From a bacterium (GTDB taxonomy: Bacteria; Margulisbacteria; Marinamargulisbacteria; GCA-2716485; GCA-002719695): a stretch of 41,337 nucleotides of DNA. Shown in pieces: positions 8,804 to 17,396 of this stretch. Where the stretch lies: the NCBI GenBank assembly GCA_002719695.1, contig PBEQ01000035.1:1-41337 (forward strand). Direction: 5' to 3'. The position numbers and the translations under genes are program-made. Below the pieces are notes generated by a model, which was not told where the DNA came from, ran no database searches, and saw only the letters and a list, made by a program, of their open reading frames with translations. Numbering within the stretch: the first letter of the stretch is position 1; the number at the start of each line of letters is the position of its first letter.

Positions 8804-10334
8804 GATTTACTCCTTTATCAAAATAATTTACAAACTCACTTGCTTGTTCTTGTATTGCTAACTTTTTATCGTCATCAAACCCATTAAGTGTACGATAAGC
8901 CATACCCAACCTAGGATTAGATTTAAGTTTGTTATAATTAACTAGAAAAAAATTCCAATACAAATAATTAAATGGACAGGCTCCCTTTCCAATTTTTTTA
9001 TCTGGAGAATATGCACAGTTTTTACAATAGTTAGACATTTTTTTTATGTAAGAACCACTAGCAGCATACGGTTTACTAGCAACTACTCCTCCATCAGCAA
9101 ATAAAACCATCCCAGACACATTGGGTAATTCAACCCATTCATAAGCATCGGCATAAACAATGTGATACCACTCATTGACCGCATGAGGATCTAACCCAGC
9201 TAATAACGAAAAATTACCTAAAACCATTAAGCGTTGAATATGATGAGCATAAGCATTTTTTTTGGTTTGATTAATAGCAACATTTAAACAATTCATAGCT
9301 GTTTCACCTGACCAAAAAAACGAAGGCAAAGGTCGTGATGCATCTAACGCATTTTCTTCTTTGTAATCGGGCATCTTAAGCCAATAAATACCTCTAATAT
9401 ATTCTCGCCAACCCAATACTTGTCGAATAAAACCTTCCACTGAATTTAGAGGCGCTTTTTTTTGATAATAGGCTTCTTGAGCAGCTAAAATACATTCCAT
9501 AGGGCCTAGTAAACCACAATTTAAATATAAACTTATCAATGCATGAAACATAAATGGTTCATCTTCAATCATAGCATCCTGATATGTTCCATAGTGAGCT
9601 AACCTAGTAGTAATAAAATCCTTAAGGCATATTAAAGCATCTGAACGCGTTACAGCATAAAAAAAAGGTTCGGTATCTCCAAAATGATCAGAAAAGTAAT
9701 CGTTAACCATATCTTTAACATGTATAGTTATATCATCCTCTTTGACATGATGACATTGAGGAATCTTAAGGTTTTCTGGAGCAGACTGACGATTTTGACT
9801 ATCAAAATTCCATTCATTGCCAACTGGTTTATCATTTTCCATTAAAATATCGTACTCTTTTCGCATTTCTCGATAAAAAAACTCCATTCTCAGTTGTTTT
9901 TTTCCATTAGCCCATTTCTTAAAACGACTTTTAGAACATAAAAAACGAGTATCTTCCAGCACTTCAACAGGAATTTCAAATTCAGTCTCCCAGGTTAGAA
10001 CATCTTCCAACACACGATATTCACTAGGTTCCGTAAGAATTATTTTTCTTATATTATGTTTTGATATAATTCGCCGACATTCAGCTTTAAAAGAACCTTG
10101 ATTATGCGAATCTGTAAGATATGAATACTCAACATTAAGTTTTTTTTTTTGTAAAGCATTTGCAAAATGCCTCATACAAGAAAAGATAAATACTAGCTTT
10201 TTTTTATGATGCTTAATATGGGTAGCTTCTTGATTTACTTCTGTCATAAAAACTAAATCTGATGACGACGTAGTTTTCAAACTAGGCAAATCCATACTAA
10301 GTTGATCCCCAAAAATAAACCTTAAAACAGTCAT
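8796..10334 (-). CDS. iron-sulfur bacterial cryptochrome/photolyase (FeS-BCP, PhrB/CryB type)
   Basis: A member of the prokaryotic (6-4) photolyase/cryptochrome group that carries a [4Fe-4S] cluster. The N-terminal antenna domain opens LRFIFGDQLSMDLPSL. The four cluster ligands are present as C349, C437, C440 and C453, with the same spacing as in Agrobacterium PhrB. Other family blocks are FIRQVLGWREYIRGIYW, NAYAHHIQRLMVLGNF and NEWYHIVYADAYEWVELPNV. At 512 residues the length is full. The founding members repair (6-4) photoproducts or act as blue-light sensors, and the sequence alone does not settle which. It overlaps the upstream class I photolyase by an ATGA stop/start and the downstream membrane gene by eight bases. 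Confidence 0.95.
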   Translation of the reverse strand: MTVLRFIFGDQLSMDLPSLKTTSSSDLVFMTEVNQEATHIKHHKKKLVFIFSCMRHFANALQKKKLNVEYSYLTDSHNQGSFKAECRRIISKHNIRKIILTEPSEYRVLEDVLTWETEFEIPVEVLEDTRFLCSKSRFKKWANGKKQLRMEFFYREMRKEYDILMENDKPVGNEWNFDSQNRQSAPENLKIPQCHHVKEDDITIHVKDMVNDYFSDHFGDTEPFFYAVTRSDALICLKDFITTRLAHYGTYQDAMIEDEPFMFHALISLYLNCGLLGPMECILAAQEAYYQKKAPLNSVEGFIRQVLGWREYIRGIYWLKMPDYKEENALDASRPLPSFFWSGETAMNCLNVAINQTKKNAYAHHIQRLMVLGNFSLLAGLDPHAVNEWYHIVYADAYEWVELPNVSGMVLFADGGVVASKPYAASGSYIKKMSNYCKNCAYSPDKKIGKGACPFNYLYWNFFLVNYNKLKSNPRLGMAYRTLNGFDDDKKLAIQEQASEFVNYFDKGVNHD

Positions 10335-11734
10335 GAGGTTTCCTTAAGAGATTGAAATGCAGCTAGCGCTAATTCCCGAGACTCCCTTAAATCCACAATT
10401 GGTAATGGGTAAGATTTTCCAAGTTCAATGTTTGCAGCCTTTAATATTTCGGATGGCGCTTCCCATGGTGAAAACAAATACTTTTTTGGAAGGTTTTCAA
10501 GTTCTGGTAAATAACGTAATATATAGTCCCCATTAGGATCAAATTTTTTCCCTTGGGTAATAGGGTTGAAAATACGAAAATAAGGTGCGGCATCAGCACC
10601 ACAACCAGCAACCCATTGCCAACTGGCTACATTACTTGCTGGATCTGCATCAACTAAACAATCCCAAAACCAAGCTTCTCCATGATGCCAATGAATCAAT
10701 AAATTTTTAACTAAAAAAGAGCCCACTATCATTCTGACACGATTATGCATATAACCGGTTTGCCATAACTCTCTCATACCAGCATCTACTATCGGATAAC
10801 CTGTTAACCCTTTTTGCCATGCTCGTAATAAAGAAGCATTATCCTTCCAAGGAAATTTATCAAATTTCTTTTGAAGATTATTAGTGATCATAGTTGGAAA
10901 ATGATATAGCAATGAATAGGAAAACTCTCTCCAACCCAATTCACTTAAAAAATGGTCAACATGCTTCGATTGCGGTAATTTAGCAGCAGAATGCCAGATG
11001 GTATTAATCGAAATATTACCAAATCGAATGTAAGCAGATAAGCGAGAAACAGATTGTAACGCTGGAAAATCCCGTCCCTCTTTGTATCTTTGAATGCCAT
11101 TATTTAAAAAATTATCAAGCGTTTTCTTAGCCCCAGATTCAGATATATCCCAGTCTTGTATCATGTCTTGTGCCCATTGATGATCTGGTAATAAGTCTAA
11201 AAACTCTAATGAAAGAGAATTTGGATCACTACAAAATGAAGAAAGAAATATACTCTGAGGATTATCAGGTAAATCAGCTCCCAAACAGCCTTTTCTATAA
11301 AAAGGAGTAAAAACCTTATATGGGGTTCCATCATCCTTTAAAACATCATTTGGATGCCAAAGTAAAGACGTATTCACACATTTTAACTCGCATGAAATAG
11401 CGTTTAACTCATGTGATAACTGTTTTAAGGCCTGGATTTCTTTTGGAAAATAGTGCTCACTAACTACGACTTTTGATATATCAAATTTTTTTGCAAGTGA
11501 TACAACCGTATCGACAAAGTCACCTTTATAAAAAGATAATTCTGGACAGCGATTCTTTAAATCTAGCAAACTATAATAAAGCCATACTTTACTAGCAGAA
11601 CCGAGAGGTTTAGAAAAAAAAAGTTCATCATGAACATAAATAGGAAGTATCCTTTTATCATATTGAAGCTGTGAGAATAGTTTATTATCTCTTAGTCTTA
11701 AAGTATTGGTAAATATGACTATAGATTTTGTCAT
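10331..11734 (-). CDS. phrB: class I deoxyribodipyrimidine photolyase
   Basis: A light-driven repair enzyme for cyclobutane pyrimidine dimers. The antenna domain (about 1-130) precedes the FAD domain, which has the class I blocks RLSAYIRFGNISINTIW, ELGWREFSYSLLYHFP, TGYPIVDAGMRELWQTG, YMHNRVRMI and DAAPYFRIFNPITQGKKFDP. The flavin-facing Asn (SNVASWQW) and all three electron-transfer tryptophans (FPWK, IHWHHGE, ASWQW) are at the canonical spacing, so it should be active. The ATG at 11734 is preferred to the GTG one codon earlier. It is the first gene of the five-gene repair operon, and its stop overlaps the next start. Confidence 0.96.
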   Translation of the reverse strand: MTKSIVIFTNTLRLRDNKLFSQLQYDKRILPIYVHDELFFSKPLGSASKVWLYYSLLDLKNRCPELSFYKGDFVDTVVSLAKKFDISKVVVSEHYFPKEIQALKQLSHELNAISCELKCVNTSLLWHPNDVLKDDGTPYKVFTPFYRKGCLGADLPDNPQSIFLSSFCSDPNSLSLEFLDLLPDHQWAQDMIQDWDISESGAKKTLDNFLNNGIQRYKEGRDFPALQSVSRLSAYIRFGNISINTIWHSAAKLPQSKHVDHFLSELGWREFSYSLLYHFPTMITNNLQKKFDKFPWKDNASLLRAWQKGLTGYPIVDAGMRELWQTGYMHNRVRMIVGSFLVKNLLIHWHHGEAWFWDCLVDADPASNVASWQWVAGCGADAAPYFRIFNPITQGKKFDPNGDYILRYLPELENLPKKYLFSPWEAPSEILKAANIELGKSYPLPIVDLRESRELALAAFQSLKETS

Positions 11735-11829
11735 CACAACATATTAAAAAAGATTATCCTAATTGTCTGCAACTAACTCTACTCACTTTATAAATTAGGT
11801 ATTAATTAGGCTGGCTTATATATATAAAT

Positions 11830-12717
11830 TTACGAATCATCTAAAAACCATCTATTCTCAGGATAAGGCTTTTTAATTCGATCATAGGCTAATTTTAAAG
11901 AAGGAGAATAGCCCATAGATAACCGTAACATAGATGTAAAAAATGCTCCTTTTAAGTAACCAAACTGTGTTGACTTAACAGATAAAACAGCTTGAATTCG
12001 TTTAGGAATCGAGTTTACAGCCGCATCAAATAATAACGAATACCCCATTTTCATAGAAAAACTAATGGGAGGGCGTCGTAAAAAGTTCATTATAGAAAGA
12101 GTAGATTCTGTTTGATCTAAATCCTGGTGATATTCAATCCATTCCATCAATTCTTTTTCTGTTTTAATGATTACATCAATATCCATTAGCTGCGCTAATT
12201 TTAGTTGTTCATAAACAAATCGATCAGCATCGTCTTGAGACAATGGTTCATCTCCATATAAACGATAAGCAACTAAAAAAGATTGAATTAATGAATAGTG
12301 AACCCACGCTGCTAAATCTGGTTGATTGGCCGAATAAGCTTTTCCTCGACTTGAAACACCTTTAACACGCTCATGAATTTTTTTAACCATTGAAACCATC
12401 TGCTCAACCTCAGGCATAGCACCAAATGACGTAACAGCAACATAGTCACCTGTTCTAGAAATACGCCCAATAGGATCATAATGAAGCTGGGAGTGATCTG
12501 AAAATCCATCCACAACTTCTGGATGTGATGCTTGCACCATTAAAGCTCTTAAACCAGCCATAAAACCTGATACATCACTAATAATACGCCATGTTACAGA
12601 TTCAGGTCCAAATAAACCAGGGTCTCCTAAATACTGCATTGTATGCTGCATAGGATCATTTCCTTTATTAAAAATACTCAAAACAGCCAGACGCAAACGA
12701 TTTTTTAAATTGATCAT
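11830..12717 (-). CDS. DUF2236 family (MpaB / rubber-oxygenase-type) protein
   Basis: 295 residues matching the oxygenase-MpaB/B'/rubber oxygenase catalytic domain: GLFGPESVTWRIISDVSGFMAG near the start, ALMVQASHPEVVDGFSDHS, DPIGRISRTGDYVAVTSFG, a VHYSLIQSFLVAY block and a helical remainder. The family binds heme (latex-clearing protein Lcp is the studied member), but most members are uncharacterised. The start is uncertain: ATG 12717 has AGGA only one base away, whereas the ATG at 12651 (MQHTMQYLG) has AAAGGA at good spacing. It ends 95 bases before the photolyase operon on the same strand and may be co-transcribed with it. TATAAT-like -10 boxes lie within 60 bases upstream. Confidence 0.85.
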   Translation of the reverse strand: MINLKNRLRLAVLSIFNKGNDPMQHTMQYLGDPGLFGPESVTWRIISDVSGFMAGLRALMVQASHPEVVDGFSDHSQLHYDPIGRISRTGDYVAVTSFGAMPEVEQMVSMVKKIHERVKGVSSRGKAYSANQPDLAAWVHYSLIQSFLVAYRLYGDEPLSQDDADRFVYEQLKLAQLMDIDVIIKTEKELMEWIEYHQDLDQTESTLSIMNFLRRPPISFSMKMGYSLLFDAAVNSIPKRIQAVLSVKSTQFGYLKGAFFTSMLRLSMGYSPSLKLAYDRIKKPYPENRWFLDDS

Positions 12718-12804
12718 ATCCTAAATTATAAAAACAAAACCCAATTTATTATAGTATAGATTTTTTTATTAAAAGTTTTTAAAATACCAAACAAACAAAA
12801 TCTT

Positions 12805-12880
12805 TGGTGGAGCTAAGCGGGGTCGAACCGCTGACCTCTTGAATGCCATTCAAGCGCTCTACCAACTGAGCTATAGCCCC
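12805..12880 (-). tRNA. tRNA-Ala (GGC anticodon)
   Basis: Minus-strand cloverleaf with acceptor stem GGGGCTA/TAGCTCC, anticodon stem CTTGA/TCAAG, loop ATGGCAT giving GGC, T loop TTCGACC, discriminator A and encoded CCA. The acceptor contains the G3:U70 pair, the classic identity element for alanyl-tRNA synthetase, which confirms the assignment. Confidence 0.97.
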
Positions 12881-12907
12881 AAAAAAAATGTAATTTAGAG
12901 CTTACAT
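12881..12907 (-). terminator. probable intrinsic terminator after the rsfS gene
   Basis: On the minus strand ATGTAA, an 8-base loop and TTACAT form a weak 6-bp stem followed directly by eight T residues, which abut the 5' end of tRNA-Ala. It could end the LytR-CpsA-Psr/rsfS transcript. The stem is AT-rich, so termination may be partial. Confidence 0.4.
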
Positions 12908-13050
12908 TACCAAACCAAACAAAAAAAAGAAAGATAATCTTTAATACAAAGATATTATAAACAAACAATGATGAAATACTAGCTTACCCAGTAAAATATC
13001 AAAACAATAATTCTGCAACCTTTAACTAAAAATTAAAACCAAAGAAAATA

Positions 13051-13416
13051 TTAAAAATAATGCACATTACCTTGTTTTTCAAACAAAGCATCAATGTTAT
13101 AAAAATTTCTACTATCATCATCTAAACAATGAACAACAACTGAATTTGCATCTAAAATAATCCAACCACTGTTAGGATCACCTGTAACTCTCGGATGTGA
13201 GTAAACGACATCTGATTTATCCATTTTATGAAAAAACTGCTCAAGCTGAACTAAAACTGACTTGGCATGAACAGAATTTTTAATCGTTGAAACAATAACA
13301 TAATCTGTCATCCAGCTCGTTTCAGCTACAAAATACGTTCGAATATCCTCAACCTTTTTTTCATCTAATAAAGATACAATAGAATCAATATATGGTTGTA
13401 ACGATAGATCTGTCAT
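13051..13416 (-). CDS. rsfS: ribosome silencing factor RsfS
   Basis: RsfS binds ribosomal protein uL14 on the large subunit and blocks subunit joining when nutrients are scarce. At 121 residues it has normal length and the family blocks: DEKKVEDIRTYFV, a TSWMTDYVIVSTIKNSVHAKS segment, and the C-terminal GDPNSGWIILDANSVVVHCLDDDSRNFYNI. An AGGTG ribosome site precedes the ATG. It follows the LytR-CpsA-Psr gene by 69 bases, and yqeK lies upstream of that. YqeK and RsfS are common neighbours in Firmicutes and Cyanobacteria. Confidence 0.95.
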   Translation of the reverse strand: MTDLSLQPYIDSIVSLLDEKKVEDIRTYFVAETSWMTDYVIVSTIKNSVHAKSVLVQLEQFFHKMDKSDVVYSHPRVTGDPNSGWIILDANSVVVHCLDDDSRNFYNIDALFEKQGNVHYF

Positions 13417-13485
13417 AAAAACACCTAAATAATTAATTAAACGTAATGTACATAATTACAGTTCAAATAGCAAGCATCCAAATAC

Positions 13486-15345
13486 TTAAAACGAGTCAGG
13501 CGTTTTATACGTTTCATAAATATAGTCAAGCAAATTCTTTTTTTCCAACCAATCTTTACCTAAAACTACCGTAAAATCTAAAGGTTTATTAGGTAAGTTA
13601 TAAACAACAATATTAGCCGGATCAATCTCTAATAAATGAGCAAGCTCTAAAGATAGATCAACACTTCCACGCCAATCAACAATCATTGTCTTTGCATAAT
13701 CAAAGTGACCAGCATTAGCAAAGCGAGGAACAATCATCCCCAACGATTTAAAAACCTTGGCCGCAAATTTAGCAATACCAGGCGTTCCTATCCCATTTAA
13801 AACCTCGCATTTCAAATTATCAAACTTTGGTACATCATGTAAAATACCAGTGGCGGCAACTCTTTGAACTTCTTTAGCAAACAAGGTACGACGGTTAGGA
13901 CTTGTAACAATAATATCATTATTACTCGAAACAGCTACGCTATCATTATTAGACATAGTTTGAGTAACATCATTTTTAACAATAGTATCCTTTTCATCAC
14001 TAGAACTTTGTTTTTGAGAAATACTATTTAAATTATTATCTGCTAACTCTTTTGACATCTTAGTTTCATTTTCAGCAACAAATGTATCAAAGGTTTCAGA
14101 AAGATCTTCTGAATACAGCACCTTGGTTTCAGTAGGTTCTAATGCTAAATCATCTAATGACTCCGTAGTCATAACCGGTTGAATCTCCTTCTCGTCCTTA
14201 CTTACAACTTCTTTATCATCAAACATCGTACTAGAAGCATCTTCTAAACGGGCCTTTTTAGCCTGTTTATCTTGAGTATTTTGATTAGCAATTTGTACCG
14301 AGGTTTCTATTGTTTTAATTTTCTTTACAGATTGTGGAACTTTTTTAGAGACAATTACCTGATCCATAGATGCAGCACTTTCTTTCTGAGAAAGTTGTTT
14401 TGAAACCATTGCCAAACCATATAAATCATCTTCAATTACTTTATCCAAAGCAGTTACATTGGGTTTCCAGTAATACGCCCCACCTACTAGAGAAGCCGAT
14501 CCCGGAACAGTAGCTTTAGAAATTGAGTCTTGCTTAACAGCATCTTTAAAATCACGAGTTAATGATAATAGCTGAACAAAAGAAAGGTCTGTTGCAATAA
14601 TGGATTTAGCTGTTTTAATAATTTCTGGTAACTTTAAAACACCATCAAATGATAATATCTTTTTAACAAGCTGATCTAAAAATAACTGCTGTCGTCGAAT
14701 TCTACCAATGTCCCCTTCTTCATCATGTCGAAAACGAAGATATTCCATAACCTTTTTGCCTTTTAAAACTTGTTTTCCTTTTGGAATATCAATATAAAGA
14801 TCCCCTGCATAATCAACATAATTCAATGCTTTTTCAACATTAACCTCTAAACCACCGAGCGCATTAACCAATGTTTCTACGCCAGAAAGATCAATCTTAA
14901 CATAATAGTTAATTGGAACACCTAAAAACTGTGAAACAGAATCTTTTAATAAATCAATCCCACCATGAGAGAAAGCATGATTTATACGTGTTCTACCAAT
15001 ACCTGGTATCGTTACTCGGGTATCTCTTGGAATTGATAAAGCCCCAATGTGATTTTGGTTCTTATTTAAATGAACAACAATAATAGCATCTGATCGTTTT
15101 GAATGCGCTGTATCATCAATACCAAAGGCTAATATATTAAAACCTGAAATACTTGATTTCGGGGAAAAATGCAAAAAAATATCAAACACATTTAAATGAA
15201 CAATAAGAACAAAAAGTAAAATAAAGTTAGCCAGAAAAAAAACAATTCCTCCCCCAAAAATAACAAAAAAAATAAAGGATCGAGAATTTTTTTTTGGATA
15301 TGCATTAACATTCATTAATATAGATTTAATTCCTCTATCAAACAA
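13486..15345 (-). CDS. LytR-CpsA-Psr (LCP) family cell-envelope protein
   Basis: LCP proteins transfer undecaprenyl-linked glycopolymers onto the cell wall. One transmembrane helix (about 24-52) anchors an outside LCP domain (about 66-250), which keeps the acidic and arginine residues that bind the polyprenyl diphosphate (GIDDTAHSKRSDAI, SIPRDTRVTIPG and RFRHDEEGDIGRIRRQQ). A long Ser/Thr/Asp/Glu-rich linker (about 300-500) joins it to a C-terminal LytR_C domain (about 525-610, CEVLNGIGTPGIAKFAAKV). The linker is low-complexity and much longer than usual; total length is 619. The TTG at 15345 is taken as start because AGAGG lies seven bases before it; the next ATG (15315) is poorly spaced. 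Confidence 0.92.
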   Translation of the reverse strand: MFDRGIKSILMNVNAYPKKNSRSFIFFVIFGGGIVFFLANFILLFVLIVHLNVFDIFLHFSPKSSISGFNILAFGIDDTAHSKRSDAIIVVHLNKNQNHIGALSIPRDTRVTIPGIGRTRINHAFSHGGIDLLKDSVSQFLGVPINYYVKIDLSGVETLVNALGGLEVNVEKALNYVDYAGDLYIDIPKGKQVLKGKKVMEYLRFRHDEEGDIGRIRRQQLFLDQLVKKILSFDGVLKLPEIIKTAKSIIATDLSFVQLLSLTRDFKDAVKQDSISKATVPGSASLVGGAYYWKPNVTALDKVIEDDLYGLAMVSKQLSQKESAASMDQVIVSKKVPQSVKKIKTIETSVQIANQNTQDKQAKKARLEDASSTMFDDKEVVSKDEKEIQPVMTTESLDDLALEPTETKVLYSEDLSETFDTFVAENETKMSKELADNNLNSISQKQSSSDEKDTIVKNDVTQTMSNNDSVAVSSNNDIIVTSPNRRTLFAKEVQRVAATGILHDVPKFDNLKCEVLNGIGTPGIAKFAAKVFKSLGMIVPRFANAGHFDYAKTMIVDWRGSVDLSLELAHLLEIDPANIVVYNLPNKPLDFTVVLGKDWLEKKNLLDYIYETYKTPDSF

Positions 15346-15359
15346 AATAAAACCTCTGT

Positions 15360-15926
15360 TTATTTAATATAATTATAAAAATTATAACAGTCGACTAACT
15401 TAGAATAAATAGATTTTCTATCATTTAATAAATGGTGTAGTTTAAATGATGCAATTTCAAATACAGCCTTTTCTAAAGACTCATAAGCTAATTTAGATAC
15501 CTCTAATCGTTGTGGATAGGCTCGTTGTGGTTCAATAAAATCAGCAATAAAAACAATTTTTTCACTGTCCGTCATATTTTCTTTTCCTGATGTATGCCAC
15601 ATCGCTGCTTGAATAACATCGTCTGGGAATGATCCAAAATAAGAAGGAATAACAACATCAAGAGCAAAAGCATGACCAACAGCTGGATAGTTTTTATAAA
15701 TCACTATGTGATCATCTGTAAATGCCAAGTGTGAATTAAATACATCTATTTCTTTTGCTGCATCATGAATTAGCCCAGCTAAAGAAACCTTATCCATATC
15801 AACATGATAGTGCTGTGCTAAGAGACAAGCTTCATGTGACACACGTAACGAATGATCGTAACGATGATCTGATAATAATGTTTTTAAAATAGATTTAATA
15901 TAATCAAGATCAATGTTCAGACTCAA
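15360..15926 (-). CDS. yqeK: YqeK-type HD-domain hydrolase
   Basis: YqeK enzymes of the HD superfamily hydrolyse diadenosine tetraphosphate to two ADP and thereby limit this stress nucleotide. The metal site is visible as H25 (in HRYDHSLRVSHEA), then H54-D55 (AGLIHDAAKEI), H75 region (FTDDHIVIY), AVGHAFALDV, HTSGKENMT and IVFIADFIEPQR, the last being the typical YqeK block. The 188-residue length is normal. Its start overlaps the end of the symporter gene by 17 bases, and the LCP gene begins 15 bases after its stop, so the group is likely one transcript. Confidence 0.93.
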   Translation of the reverse strand: MSLNIDLDYIKSILKTLLSDHRYDHSLRVSHEACLLAQHYHVDMDKVSLAGLIHDAAKEIDVFNSHLAFTDDHIVIYKNYPAVGHAFALDVVIPSYFGSFPDDVIQAAMWHTSGKENMTDSEKIVFIADFIEPQRAYPQRLEVSKLAYESLEKAVFEIASFKLHHLLNDRKSIYSKLVDCYNFYNYIK

Positions 15927-17130
15927 AAAATTGCTCCCCTTCTAATCGACCTATTACAAGAGCTCCACAACTATCACTAATAATATTTACAGATGTTCGA
16001 AACATATCCAAAATACGATCAACAGCCAATAAAACCCCTATACCTTCTAATGGCAAATTAACTGATTTAAGAACAATAACCATAGTCACAAGACCTGCAC
16101 TTGGAATACCCGCCGCTCCAACTGAAGCCAAAACAGCTGTAACCATAACAATTAATTGCTGTGTAAGTGTCATATCAATACCAACAACCTGCGCAATAAA
16201 AACAGCTGCAACAGCTTCATATAATGCTGTCCCATCCATATTTACAGTAGCTCCTAAAGGAGCAATAAAACCAACTACTTTCTTAGAAACACCTACATTT
16301 TTTTCTAAACACTCCATTGTAACCGGCAATGTTGCAATACTACTATCTGTTGAAAACGCTGTAGCAATCGCAGGAAATATTTTTTGAAAAAAAACAATTG
16401 GAGAATAACGTGCAACGATAATTAAAATAGACGATAACGTAAATAATAGATGCACCAAAATAGCAATTAAAACTGTAGCCACATAAAATGCAACCGGTTT
16501 AAAAATTGCAAAACCCGTCTGACCAACAATTGATGCAATCAAGGCAAATACGCCAACTGGAGATAGCTTCATGATCCAATCTGTAATTTTTAAAAATGCT
16601 CCATTGAACTCTTCAACAAATTGCTTAACCGTATTCCCTTTAACATCTAAAGATAATAAGGCTGCTCCAAAAATAATTGAAAAGAAAATAATCCCTAGCA
16701 TATTTTCATCTGCAATAGATGAGATAATATTTGAAGGGACAATATCTGTAATAACAGATACTACAGAAACATCATGATCTAACTTTTCACTCATTGGAGT
16801 TAAAGAGATTGTGGATAAATCAATATTAGTATCAATTCCCGGTTTTATAAAATTAACAATTATTAAACCGATAATAACAGCCATGACTGTTGTTACCATA
16901 TAATATAAAAAGGTCCGTGTTCCTAAGCGTCCTAAACTTTGAACGTTACCCAAGCTAACAACACCAACAACCAAAGAAGAAAAAACAATTGGAACAATAA
17001 TCATTTTTAATAAGCGTATAAAAATATTTCCCAGAGGCTCCAAAAACAAGGCGTTTTCTCGAAATAATACGCCAGTAATAACGCCTAATATCATTGCAAA
17101 CATGATCTGAGTTGGTAACTTAAAGTTCAT
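15910..17130 (-). CDS. sodium/proton:dicarboxylate (glutamate/aspartate) symporter, GltP/DctA family
   Basis: A DAACS-family secondary transporter of 406 residues with the full set of helices. The substrate and cation site is formed by the serine-rich hairpin (TAFSTDSSIATLPVT), the NMDGTALYEAVAAVFIAQ helix, and the second hairpin ASVGAAGIPSAGLVTMVIVLK. Family members take up glutamate, aspartate or C4-dicarboxylates; the specificity cannot be read here. The ATG at 17130 has GGAGG six bases upstream, which makes it better than the TTG just before it. It may have its own promoter after the tRNA-Lys terminator and is probably co-transcribed with yqeK and the LCP gene. Confidence 0.95.
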   Translation of the reverse strand: MNFKLPTQIMFAMILGVITGVLFRENALFLEPLGNIFIRLLKMIIVPIVFSSLVVGVVSLGNVQSLGRLGTRTFLYYMVTTVMAVIIGLIIVNFIKPGIDTNIDLSTISLTPMSEKLDHDVSVVSVITDIVPSNIISSIADENMLGIIFFSIIFGAALLSLDVKGNTVKQFVEEFNGAFLKITDWIMKLSPVGVFALIASIVGQTGFAIFKPVAFYVATVLIAILVHLLFTLSSILIIVARYSPIVFFQKIFPAIATAFSTDSSIATLPVTMECLEKNVGVSKKVVGFIAPLGATVNMDGTALYEAVAAVFIAQVVGIDMTLTQQLIVMVTAVLASVGAAGIPSAGLVTMVIVLKSVNLPLEGIGVLLAVDRILDMFRTSVNIISDSCGALVIGRLEGEQFFESEH

Positions 17131-17212
17131 CAAAATCCTCCATCTACATAAATAAATATTTTACGTGAGTAATGCTAAAACTATAAACTGATTAAACAAT
17201 TAAATCCACTCT

Positions 17213-17235
17213 AAAAAAATGACAGGAAAATGTCA
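17213..17235 (-). terminator. intrinsic terminator after tRNA-Lys
   Basis: On the minus strand TGACA, the loop TTTTCC and TGTCA form a 5-bp stem followed by seven T residues. It lies 13 bases beyond the tRNA-Lys CCA end and separates it from the symporter gene. Confidence 0.55.
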
Positions 17236-17248
17236 GGAAAGGTAAACG

Positions 17249-17324
17249 TGGTGATCCGGGTGGGGCTCGAACCCACGACCCACGGCTTAAAAGGCAGTTG
17301 CTCTACCAACTGAGCTACCGGATC
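17249..17324 (-). tRNA. tRNA-Lys (UUU anticodon)
   Basis: Minus-strand cloverleaf with acceptor stem GATCCGG/CCGGATC, anticodon loop CTTTTAA giving UUU, T loop TTCGAGC, discriminator A and encoded CCA. The anticodon stem (ACTGC/GCCGT) has one mismatch, U29 against C41, and the other four pairs are sound. It has its own strong promoter (17341-17369) and a terminator (17213-17235). Confidence 0.95.
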
Positions 17325-17340
17325 CTAAATTTAGGAAATA

Positions 17341-17369
17341 ATGATACCAAAAACAAAACAAAGTGTTAA
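17341..17369 (-). promoter_or_regulatory. sigma-70 promoter for tRNA-Lys
   Basis: On the minus strand TTAACA (17364-17369), an exact 17-base spacer and TATCAT (17341-17346) each match the consensus at 5/6. The predicted start is about ten bases before the tRNA 5' end. Confidence 0.6.
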
Positions 17370-17396
17370 GCGTAAAAACAAAATACTAGAAAATAA

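Noticed and set aside
2957-12717. Genomic island or phage origin for the photolyase region
   Set aside because: Base composition looks like the neighbours, and no integrase, transposase, tRNA-edge repeat or phage structural gene is present. The YopX-like gene alone is not enough.
13443-13459. GTAAT...ATTAC inverted repeat before rsfS
   Set aside because: A short AT-rich repeat without a T run; no evidence that it acts as an operator or terminator.
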